This document shows positions 1 to 4,908 of a stretch of DNA of 5,337 bases, in pieces. Location of the stretch: contig JAEURL010000499.1 in NCBI GenBank assembly GCA_016789165.1, positions 1 to 5,337 of the forward strand, in the 5' to 3' direction. The position numbers and the translations under genes were made by a program. Origin of the DNA: Anaerolineales bacterium. GTDB taxonomy: Bacteria; Chloroflexota; Anaerolineae; Anaerolineales; UBA6663. The number at the start of each line of letters is the position of its first letter. Positions within the stretch are counted from its first letter, which is position 1. Under the pieces are notes generated by a model that was not told where the DNA came from, did not search any database, and worked only from the letters and a program-made list of their open reading frames with translations.

Positions 1-49
1 CATCCGCGCTGAGGCCAGCGGCTGGGCGCGGCGCCGCGCGCGGACCCCT
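1..49. other. Non-coding tail downstream of the P450 gene, with GC palindrome
   Basis: This short stretch follows the P450 stop codon on the minus strand and runs to the window edge. No gene can be supported in it. It contains a perfect 14-bp palindrome GCGCGGCGCCGCGC at 26-39, and the flanking CCGCGC (4-9) and GCGCGG (38-43) could also pair. A stable hairpin just after the stop could stop transcription or protect the mRNA end, but there is no T-run after it on the minus strand, so I do not call an intrinsic terminator. Confidence 0.3.
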
Positions 50-1387
50 TCAGCGCGCCTGGAGGGTTACCAGCACGCCGGGCTGCGGGCGCAGGGTGGC
101 GATGGGCAGGGCGCGCACGGTCTGGCCCGGCGCCAGCCGCACGCGGTAGCGCTGGACCATGGCCGCCAGGAGCAGGGCGGCCTCCACCAGGGCGAAGTCC
201 TTGCCCAGGCACTGGCGCGGGCCGGCCGCGAAGGGGAAGTAGGCCAGTTTGGGCCGGCCGGCCTCGGCGCCGGGCGCGAAACGCTCCGGCCGGAACTCGG
301 CTGGCGCCTCCCAGAACTCGGGCAGGCGCTGGGTGATGTACGGGCTGAGCATCACCTGGACGCCGGCCGGGACGCGGTAGCCGGCGATCTCGTCGTCGGC
401 GACGGGCGTGCGCGTGAACATCCAGGCCGGCGGATAGAGCCGCAAGGCCTCGTCGATGATCTGGCGGGTGTAGGCCAGCCCGGGCAGGTCGGCGAAGGCC
501 GGCCGCCGGCCGCCCAGGACGGAGGCGACCTCGGCCTCCAGCCGGGCGTAGGGCTCGGGGTGCTGGCCCAGCAGCCACCAGGTCCAGGCCAGGGTGGAGG
601 CCGTGGTCTCGTGCCCGGCGAAGAAGATGGTCAGCAGTTCATCGCGGATCTGCTTCTCGCTCATGCCCTGGCCGTTCTCGTCGCGGGCGTCCAGCAGCAT
701 GGAGAGCAGGTCCGGCTCGCTCCGGCCGGCCTGCCGGCGCTCGGCGATGATGCGGTAGACGGTGCCTTCGATCAGGCCCAGGGCGCGCCGGAAGCGCACG
801 TTGGTGGGCGTCGGCCAGCTGACCGGGATGTTGACGGGCGCGAAGATCAGGGTGTTCAGGTATTCCAGCACGGCGCTGAAGGCCGCCATCAGGCGCGGGG
901 CGTCGGCGCTCAGGTCGGTGCTGAACATGGTCCGCACGATGATGGTCTGGGTGAGCTGCATCATCTCGGCGGCCAGGTCCAGCGGCGCGCCGCGCTGCGC
1001 CAGCGGGCCCCAGCGCTCCAGCATCTCGGCGGCCGCGCCCGTCATCTGGTCGGCCAGGCCCGCGATCTTCTGGCGGTGGAAGGCCGGCTGCATCAGCCGG
1101 CGCTGGCGCAGCCACAGGTCGCCGTTGGCGGTCACCAGCCCGTCGCCCAGGACGGGCTTGACCATGTCGTAGCCCTTGACGTAGTTGCGGGCGTTGTCCT
1201 GGAGGACGTAGCGCACGTCGTCCGGGTGGCTGAGGAGGTAGAAGCTGCGCGGGCCGAGGTTGAGGCGCACCACGCGGTGGCTGGCGGCCGCCTCCACAAA
1301 AAACTGCAGGGGCGCGCGCCAGACCTTGGGCAGGGCGCCCACGATCGGGTAATCGGCGTAGGCGGGCGGTGTTTGAGTTGGGGTCAC
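50..1387 (-). CDS. Cytochrome P450 monooxygenase
   Basis: A 445-residue haem-thiolate monooxygenase, of usual length for a soluble bacterial P450; no signal peptide or membrane anchor is seen. P450s insert one oxygen atom into an organic substrate using electrons from a separate ferredoxin or reductase, and no redox partner is encoded here. Landmarks, numbered from the GTG start: C-helix WLRQR (W92-R96), I-helix oxygen-activation motif AGHETT (257-262), K-helix ExxR in EALR (313-316), PERF (367-370), and the haem loop FAAGPRQCLG (386-395) with Cys393 as iron ligand. All key residues are present. I chose GTG at 1387 because GGAGGA lies 3 bases upstream. A TTG at 1435 would add 16 Ala/Gly/Pro-rich residues but has no ribosome binding site and lies inside an inverted repeat. 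The broken transporter gene lies upstream on the same strand with a 121-bp gap. The substrate cannot be predicted; the family call is very secure. Confidence 0.95.
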   Translation of the reverse strand: MTPTQTPPAYADYPIVGALPKVWRAPLQFFVEAAASHRVVRLNLGPRSFYLLSHPDDVRYVLQDNARNYVKGYDMVKPVLGDGLVTANGDLWLRQRRLMQPAFHRQKIAGLADQMTGAAAEMLERWGPLAQRGAPLDLAAEMMQLTQTIIVRTMFSTDLSADAPRLMAAFSAVLEYLNTLIFAPVNIPVSWPTPTNVRFRRALGLIEGTVYRIIAERRQAGRSEPDLLSMLLDARDENGQGMSEKQIRDELLTIFFAGHETTASTLAWTWWLLGQHPEPYARLEAEVASVLGGRRPAFADLPGLAYTRQIIDEALRLYPPAWMFTRTPVADDEIAGYRVPAGVQVMLSPYITQRLPEFWEAPAEFRPERFAPGAEAGRPKLAYFPFAAGPRQCLGKDFALVEAALLLAAMVQRYRVRLAPGQTVRALPIATLRPQPGVLVTLQAR

Positions 1388-1390
1388 AGG

Positions 1391-1396
1391 TCCTCC
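1391..1396 (-). promoter_or_regulatory. Shine-Dalgarno site of the P450 gene
   Basis: The minus strand reads GGAGGA, then CCT, then the GTG start codon at 1387. This strong match to the anti-Shine-Dalgarno sequence decides the P450 start in favour of GTG over the upstream TTG at 1435. The 3-base gap after GGAGGA is a little short but workable. Confidence 0.7.
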
Positions 1397-1402
1397 GACG
1401 GG

Positions 1403-1423
1403 GGCGCGGCCAGGGGCCGCGCC
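1403..1423 (-). repeat. Perfect 9-bp GC inverted repeat in the P450 leader
   Basis: GGCGCGGCC at 1403-1411 and GGCCGCGCC at 1415-1423 are perfect reverse complements separated by AGG. In minus-strand RNA this gives a very stable hairpin ending 6 bases before the P450 Shine-Dalgarno GGAGGA. It could affect translation initiation or mRNA stability. GC-rich genomes produce such repeats fairly often by chance, but this one directly abuts the neighbouring dyad at 1424-1448. Confidence 0.5.
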
Positions 1424-1448
1424 GGCCTGAATCAATTGTGTTCAGGCC
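1424..1448. promoter_or_regulatory. 25-bp dyad, possible repressor operator upstream of P450
   Basis: GGCCTGAA (1424-1431) and TTCAGGCC (1441-1448) are perfect 8-bp inverted arms around the 9-base spacer TCAATTGTG. The size, symmetry and AT-rich centre are those of a binding site for a dimeric regulator such as a TetR- or MarR-type protein. It lies 37 bases upstream of the P450 start. No regulator gene is present in the window, and no clear -35/-10 pair was recognised beside it, so an RNA hairpin in the leader is an alternative. Confidence 0.45.
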
Positions 1449-1481
1449 AGATGAGTTGTGGGTTAACTGATTGATGGGTAA

Positions 1482-1502
1482 CGCTTATCGGGGCGATAAG
1501 CG
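1482..1502. repeat. Perfect 9-bp inverted repeat just after the transporter stop
   Basis: CGCTTATCG (1482-1490) and CGATAAGCG (1494-1502) pair perfectly around GGG. The repeat begins 6 bases past the transporter stop codon (1509-1511) on the minus strand. It could be a 3'-end hairpin for the transporter mRNA. The minus-strand sequence after it is TTACCCATCAATC, without a T-run, so a classical intrinsic terminator is not supported. A protein-binding site for the P450 promoter region is equally possible. Confidence 0.5.
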
Positions 1503-1508
1503 CCGGGC

Positions 1509-2801
1509 TCAGGCCCAGCGGATCAACAGCCAGGCCCCGATCACCCGCAGGCCCGCGCCGACGATCAGGGCCGGCCGCAGACCCAGCCAGCCGGCCAGCG
1601 CCGGGCCGAGCAGGGAGCCGGCCAGGATGCCCAGGTTGAGCGCCAGGTTGTGCAGGGCCATGTGCGCGGGCCGGTCGCCCTCCGGCACCCGCTCCATCAG
1701 CCGGTTGACCAGGCCGCCGTTGGCCACGCCCCAGACCGCGCCGCCGATGACGGAGGCCACGTAGAAGAGGCCGGCGTCCGCCGCCAGGCCGTTCAGCAGC
1801 GGGTACAGGCCGTACAGCAGGCTCCCCAGCCCCAGCACGCCGCGGTGCCCCAGCCGGGCGGTCAGCCGGCGCAGGCCGAGCGAGGCGGCCAGCATGGTGC
1901 CATAGAAGAGGGCGTTGCCGATGCTGATCACGCCGTCGCTGATCTTCAGCTAGTTGACCCATAACAGCTTCATGAGCGGCATGCGCAGGTACAGGAAGAA
2001 GTAGAAGACCAGGTAGGCGGCCAGCACCAGGCCGAACGGCCCGCGCAGCGGGTCCAGCCGGAACAGGGGGCCGCCGCCGGCCCGGGTGAGGAAGCGCAGG
2101 CCCACGCTCTGCCGGACGGCGTCGCCCAGGCGCAGCAGCGGGCCAGGCCGGGCGTCGTCGTCCAGCAGCCGGCCCACGCGCGGCGGCAGGGCGGCCGGCG
2201 GGCGCAGCCGGCCCAGGTAGAAACTGCTCAGCGCGGCCCCGGTGGCCCCGATCAGAAAGACCACCTGGTAATTGAGCGGGAAGATCAGGGCGTCCAGCAC
2301 CGCGCCGCAGGCCAGCGAGGTCAGGGTGGAGCTGATGGCCAGCAGGGCGTTGCGCCGGCCCACCACGTGCGCGCGCCACTCGGGCGCCACCACGTCCGCG
2401 AACATGGCGTTGAAGGCGATGGCCAGCAGGGTGCCGGGCACGGCCGCGGCCACGATGATGACGGGCACCGCCCAGGCCGCCTGCGGCCCGCTCAGCACCC
2501 AGGGCAGGGGGATGAGCAGGGCGTAGCCGGCCCGCTGCAGCAGCGAGGTGGTGAAGGTGGTTCGGATGGCCGAGCGGCCTTCCAGCCAGCGGCCGGCCGG
2601 CAGGGAGAAGAACAGGTTGATGATGGCGGGGCCGCTGCTGAGCAGCGAGATCTGGAAGGCGCCGGCGCCCAACCGGGCCGCGAAGACTGACAGGAAGGCG
2701 ATGGCGCTGCCTTGCAGGACGCCAAACCAGAAGACGTCCCAGTACAGGTTGTAGAAAACGGCGCGCTGCGCGCCGCTGGGGGAGGTGAATTGGGCTGACA
2801 T
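1509..2801 (-). pseudogene. Major facilitator superfamily transporter interrupted by an in-frame TAG
   Basis: The frame encodes an inner-membrane permease of about 430 residues, the usual MFS size, with hydrophobic helices in both halves and an Arg-rich, hydrophilic central stretch around residues 205-245 that fits the MFS central loop. The N-terminal half starts MSAQFTS and leads into the first helix (FYNLYWDVFWFGVLQGSAIAF). Codon 284 is TAG (1950-1952). The same frame continues after it as LKISDGVISIGNALFYG and four to five more helices to TGA at 1509-1511. The two open pieces (2801-1953 and 1949-1509) are exactly in phase, so one base change explains the break; CAG or GAG is a likely ancestor. 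The cut falls after about helix 7, so the short product should not transport. I took ATG at 2801; ATG at 2828 would add 9 residues, and neither has a good Shine-Dalgarno. The substrate is unknown. The break may be a real mutation, a sequencing error, or less likely recoding. Confidence 0.8.
1950..1952 (-). other. In-frame amber codon inside the MFS gene
   Basis: The minus strand reads TGGGTCAAC-TAG-CTGAAGATC, that is WVN-stop-LKI. Residues on both sides look like the ordinary loop and start of the next helix in this transporter type. The nuclease gene at 3947-4855 uses TAG as an ordinary terminal stop, which argues against general reading of TAG as sense in this organism. Confidence 0.85.
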
Positions 2802-2809
2802 GGCGGACA

Positions 2810-2815
2810 AGTATA
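2810..2815 (-). promoter_or_regulatory. Possible -10 box of the MFS gene
   Basis: The minus strand reads TATACT at 2815-2810, followed by TGTCCGCC and then ATG at 2801. Transcription would start almost at the start codon, giving a leaderless or near-leaderless mRNA, which would explain why no Shine-Dalgarno is seen. No -35 match was found at 16-19 bases upstream, so the call is weak. Confidence 0.25.
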
Positions 2816-2835
2816 CCCGCTGGCCCATCCCCGGC

Positions 2836-2841
2836 TATAAT
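2836..2841 (+). promoter_or_regulatory. -10 box (TATAAT) of the retron-like transcript
   Basis: A perfect consensus TATAAT stands out in otherwise GC-rich sequence. Transcription would begin near A2849, 3 bases before the terminal inverted repeat of the non-coding RNA, which is where a retron transcript is expected to start. No TTGACA-like -35 was found at a normal distance. The box lies in the divergent region between the MFS gene and the RT operon. Confidence 0.6.
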
Positions 2842-2851
2842 CTCGGCTAAC

Positions 2852-2865
2852 TCCGGGCGGCTCTG
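2852..2865 (+). repeat. a1 arm of the ncRNA terminal inverted repeat
   Basis: TCCGGGCGGCTCTG is the exact reverse complement of 2953-2966. Fourteen uninterrupted pairs closing an RNA of about 115 nt next to an RT gene correspond to the a1/a2 stem needed for retron reverse transcription. Confidence 0.8.
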
Positions 2866-2952
2866 GTGGGGCCTCGGGGCCCAGGCCGATGTTTCGTCGG
2901 CCCGGCACGGTGCGTGCCTCTGAAGTCAGTAAGCCGGACTGCGTCCGGCTGG

Positions 2953-2966
2953 CAGAGCCGCCCGGA
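2953..2966 (+). repeat. a2 arm of the ncRNA terminal inverted repeat
   Basis: CAGAGCCGCCCGGA pairs perfectly with 2852-2865. If the retron model holds, reverse transcription would start just 5' of this arm, near G2951/G2952, and proceed into hairpin 4. Confidence 0.8.
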
Positions 2967-2978
2967 TTTTTCTTTTCT
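2967..2978 (+). terminator. T-rich tract after the a1/a2 stem, possible partial terminator or RT leader
   Basis: TTTTTCTTTTCT follows directly on the 3' arm of a 14-bp GC-rich stem and ends right at the RT start codon. Stem plus T-run has the form of an intrinsic terminator, which could release the ncRNA and let only part of transcription continue into the RT gene. However, the stem encloses 87 nt, much more than a usual terminator loop. The tract also occupies the place of the RT Shine-Dalgarno. Confidence 0.35.
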
Positions 2979-3950
2979 ATGAACTGGCTGAGCCAATTGA
3001 CGCGCGGCTTGCGCCGCGAGCGGACGCCGGCCGACCTGGCCCGCTGGCTGGGGCTGCCCGAGGCCGAACTGCGCCCGTGGCTGGCCTCCGGGCCGGCCTG
3101 GGCGCGCGGCTACGAGTACCGCCGCTTCACGATCCCCAAGCGCCGCGGCGGCGTGCGCGTGATCGACGCGCCGACCGAGAAGCTCAAGGACCTGCAGCGC
3201 CGGGTGCTGCGCCGCCTGCTGGCGCCGCTGGCCCCCCACGCGGCGGCCACCGGCTTCCGGCGCGGGCATTCGATCGTGGACAACGCCCGCCCGCATACCG
3301 GCCAGGCGGTGGTCATCAACCTGGACCTGGCGGACTTCTTCCCCAGCATCGCGGCCGCCCGCGTGGACGCGCTCTTCCGGGCCGTGGGCTGGAACGCCGA
3401 GGCCGCCCGGATCCTGACCGCCATCTGCACGCTGGACGGCGCCCTGCCGCAGGGCGCGCCCACCTCGCCCGCGCTCAGCAACCTGGTCTGCCGCCGGCTG
3501 GACGCGCGCCTGGCGGCCCTGGCCCGCAGCCAGGGTGGCGCGTACACGCGCTACGCCGACGACCTGACCTTCTCGTTCCCGGCCTTTGGCCGCAACCGCC
3601 GGCTGCGCCGGCACGCCGGCCGGCCCACGCCCGGCCGCCGGCCGGCGCCGAGCTGGGTGACGCCGCGCTCGCTGCTGGGCTGGGTGCGGGCCATCCTCGA
3701 AGCCGAGGGCTTTCGGATTCAGTTCAAGAAGCAGGTGCGCGTCCAGCGTCCGCATCAGCGCCAGACCGCCACCGGGCTGGTGGTGAACCAGGCTGTCAAT
3801 CTGCCGCGCGCCACCCGCCGCCTGATCCGGGCCATGCAGCACCACGAACGCCTGGGCCGGCTGGACGCCGCCGGCCGGCGCCGGCTGCGCGGCCTGGAGG
3901 CCCTGGCCGGCATGGTGGCGCGCCAGCGCGAGGAGCCCCAGCGCCGATGA
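2979..3950 (+). CDS. Retron-type reverse transcriptase
   Basis: A 323-residue RNA-directed DNA polymerase, of normal length for a retron RT. It would copy the msd part of the upstream RNA into a single-stranded DNA joined to that RNA. Motifs in order: an N-terminal helical part with IPKRRGG (52-58) and VIDAP (61-65); ATGF (90-93); NARPH (102-106), the NAxxH signature of retron RTs; DLADFFPSI (116-124, catalytic Asp116); LPQGAPTSPALSNL (156-169); YTRYADDLTFSF (189-200) with catalytic Asp194 and Asp195; ATGLVVN (264-270), matching the retron VTG block. An Arg/Pro-rich insert lies at about 201-230. No maturase, endonuclease or protease domain is fused. I chose ATG at 2979 because an ATG at 2889 in the same frame lies inside the structured RNA and encodes no RT-like sequence. 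No Shine-Dalgarno is visible. The stop overlaps the nuclease start (ATGA), so the two proteins should be made together. A named retron subtype cannot be assigned. Confidence 0.93.
   Translation: MNWLSQLTRGLRRERTPADLARWLGLPEAELRPWLASGPAWARGYEYRRFTIPKRRGGVRVIDAPTEKLKDLQRRVLRRLLAPLAPHAAATGFRRGHSIVDNARPHTGQAVVINLDLADFFPSIAAARVDALFRAVGWNAEAARILTAICTLDGALPQGAPTSPALSNLVCRRLDARLAALARSQGGAYTRYADDLTFSFPAFGRNRRLRRHAGRPTPGRRPAPSWVTPRSLLGWVRAILEAEGFRIQFKKQVRVQRPHQRQTATGLVVNQAVNLPRATRRLIRAMQHHERLGRLDAAGRRRLRGLEALAGMVARQREEPQRR
3931..3949 (+). promoter_or_regulatory. Ribosome binding site and ATGA overlap joining RT and nuclease genes
   Basis: AGGAG at 3931-3935 lies 11 bases before ATG at 3947-3949, and this ATG shares two bases with the RT stop TGA (3948-3950). 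The overlap is typical of translational coupling, in which ribosomes ending the RT restart on the nuclease. This decides the nuclease start, since the frame is open far upstream only as a GC-rich shadow of the RT gene. Confidence 0.7.
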
Positions 3951-4855
3951 ACGACTTCCTCCTGATCCAGGGCACGTACCACCTCACCAACCGCACGGCC
4001 GCCGGCCGGCCCACCGGCTTCGAGCCGGACGGTGATTCGATCCACTTCCGGCCCGCCAACCCGGCGCTGCTGGGCCGCCTGACCCAGCTGCGCCGGCCCG
4101 TGACCCTGACCAACATCGGCTCGACGCAGCTGCGCTTGGAGGGCGTGGATGCGCTGGAGCTGCACTACCAGGCCGGCGGGCCGGAGACCCGCCAGCCCCG
4201 CCCGCTGGCGGACCAGGCCCGCGATTTTCTGACCGGCCTGCTCGGCCTGAACCCGGTGCCCTACACCCCGCCCAGCCTGATCCGGGTCAAGCCCCCGGTG
4301 GAGCGCGACGCGGCGCCGGGCTTTATCCTGGCGCGGTCACTGGAGGTCAACGGCCGGCCCGTGTCCTTCGCCTTCGCCGGCTTGCCGGCGGCCGCCGACG
4401 GCGCGGCCGTGGCGCTCACGGCCGGCCTGCTCAAACGCAGCCTGAACTACAAGCTGACCCTCACCGGCCAGGCCTATCCCCTGTTCTACGACGGCCTGCC
4501 CCTGGACGCCCGCCGCGCCCTGGCCGCCGCCGCCCAGAAGGCGCGCGGCGCCAAGCTGGGCGTGTGGCGCCAGGATTTGACGAGCAAGGGTCTGGCCGTG
4601 GCCGGCCTGGCCGACCTGGAGGCGCGCGGCGTGATCTTCCCCAAGCTGTTCCGCCGGCTGGTGGAGTTCTTCGGCGCGCAGGCCGGCCGGCCGCTGGCCG
4701 AGTTCCGGCCCTGGCTGGCCGCCGAGGCCCCGGAGCGCGTGCTGGACGTGCGCGAGGTGGATTTCCTCGACTTCAGCGAGCTCGTCCAGGTGAAGGCCAA
4801 TCTCGTCAGCCTGGCGCGCCGGCCGGAAGAACTGATCTTTGTCAGCGCCCGCTAG
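3947..4855 (+). CDS. SNase-like nuclease with unknown C-terminal domain, putative retron effector
   Basis: A 302-residue, probably cytoplasmic protein without signal peptide or membrane segment. Residues about 25-215 resemble the staphylococcal nuclease (SNase) fold. PDGDSIHF (27-34) fits the first metal-binding strand; LRLEGVDALELHY (62-74) fits the strand with Arg and Glu, giving Arg63, Asp68 and Glu71; NGRPVSFAF (135-143) fits the YGR segment, giving Arg137; LLKRSLNYKLTLTGQAYPLFYDG (161-183) and AQKARGAKLGVWRQD (196-210) fit the last helix and the closing GLW/NIW motif. These would equal Arg35, Glu43 and Arg87 of the S. aureus enzyme, so an active phosphodiesterase cutting DNA or RNA is likely. 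The alignment is by eye, and a 40-60 residue segment before NGRP is longer than in the classic enzyme. Residues about 213-302 (LFRRLVEFF, WLAAE, VDFLDFSELV) are unrecognised and may sense or bind the RT-msDNA complex. Coupling to the RT gene suggests the effector or toxin part of a retron. Family call fairly sure, role inferred. It ends in TAG. Confidence 0.75.
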   Translation: MNDFLLIQGTYHLTNRTAAGRPTGFEPDGDSIHFRPANPALLGRLTQLRRPVTLTNIGSTQLRLEGVDALELHYQAGGPETRQPRPLADQARDFLTGLLGLNPVPYTPPSLIRVKPPVERDAAPGFILARSLEVNGRPVSFAFAGLPAAADGAAVALTAGLLKRSLNYKLTLTGQAYPLFYDGLPLDARRALAAAAQKARGAKLGVWRQDLTSKGLAVAGLADLEARGVIFPKLFRRLVEFFGAQAGRPLAEFRPWLAAEAPERVLDVREVDFLDFSELVQVKANLVSLARRPEELIFVSAR

Positions 4856-4908
4856 ACTCGGGCCCCCATCCGCCACTACTTCACTGTTCACCGCCTTGAC
4901 CATCACCC
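4856..4908. other. Intergenic gap before ettA
   Basis: A 53-bp gap separates the nuclease stop from the ettA start on the same strand. I see no hairpin with a T-run, no TATAAT-like box and no Shine-Dalgarno before the ettA ATG. ettA may therefore be co-transcribed with the retron-like genes or have a promoter I cannot recognise. Confidence 0.4.

Larger units (their letters stand above)
2849..2966 (+). ncRNA. Retron-like msr-msd non-coding RNA
   Basis: A short, dense array of perfect stems lies between a TATAAT box and the RT gene. In order: a1 arm TCCGGGCGGCTCTG (2852-2865); hairpin 1 TGGGGCC/GGCCCA with TCGG loop and one bulged G (2867-2883); hairpin 2 GGCCGA/TCGGCC with loop TGTTTCG (2884-2902); hairpin 3 GGCACG/CGTGCC with loop GTG (2904-2918); unpaired TCTGAAGTCAGTA (2919-2931); hairpin 4 AGCCGGAC/GTCCGGCT with loop TGC (2932-2950); a2 arm CAGAGCCGCCCGGA (2953-2966), perfectly complementary to a1. 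In retrons the a1/a2 stem brings a branch guanosine next to the start of the template, and the RT copies the msd part into DNA. Here the branch G would be near G2865/G2866, hairpins 1-3 would form msr, and hairpin 4 the msd. The msd is then at most about 34 nt, very short for a retron. The ends and the msr/msd border are inferred. Confidence 0.8.

Noticed and set aside
1388..1435. TTG start for the P450 with 16 more residues
   Set aside because: No ribosome binding site before it, it lies in the spacer of the 1424-1448 dyad, and GTG at 1387 has GGAGGA directly upstream.
560..1474. Long open frame on the plus strand antisense to the P450
   Set aside because: Its translation is Gly/Ala/Gln/His-rich low-complexity sequence, as expected opposite a GC-rich gene; the minus-strand P450 has all family motifs.
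1482..1502. Intrinsic terminator after the transporter gene
   Set aside because: The hairpin is perfect but no T-run follows on the minus strand (TTACCCATC), so only an inverted repeat is annotated.
1950..1952. Pyrrolysine or general amber recoding
   Set aside because: No suppressor tRNA or pyl gene is in the window, MFS transporters are not known to need pyrrolysine, and TAG ends the nuclease gene normally.
2889..2978. Upstream in-frame ATG that would lengthen the RT by 30 residues
   Set aside because: The extra sequence lies wholly inside the structured RNA with its perfect stems and has no resemblance to an RT N-terminus; ATG at 2979 gives the normal retron RT length.
2847..3845. Long open frame on the minus strand opposite ncRNA and RT
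   Set aside because: Low-complexity Arg/Ala/Gln/Pro-rich translation without family features, covering both the RNA and the clear RT gene; a codon-bias shadow.
2979..3950. RT as part of a group II intron, diversity-generating retroelement or CRISPR-associated RT
   Set aside because: No maturase X or endonuclease domain, no template/variable repeat pair, no Cas1 or CRISPR repeats; NAxxH and TGLVVN blocks and the adjacent ncRNA fit a retron.
3990..4010. Frequent GCCGGCCGG words as a repeat family
   Set aside because: They occur across all coding regions at codon positions for Ala, Gly and Arg and are explained by GC-rich codon use.
4337..4906. Open frame on the minus strand opposite the nuclease gene
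   Set aside because: Composition is that of a mirror frame (Ala/Gly/Leu/Gln/His), with no recognisable motif, and the plus-strand gene is coupled to the RT.
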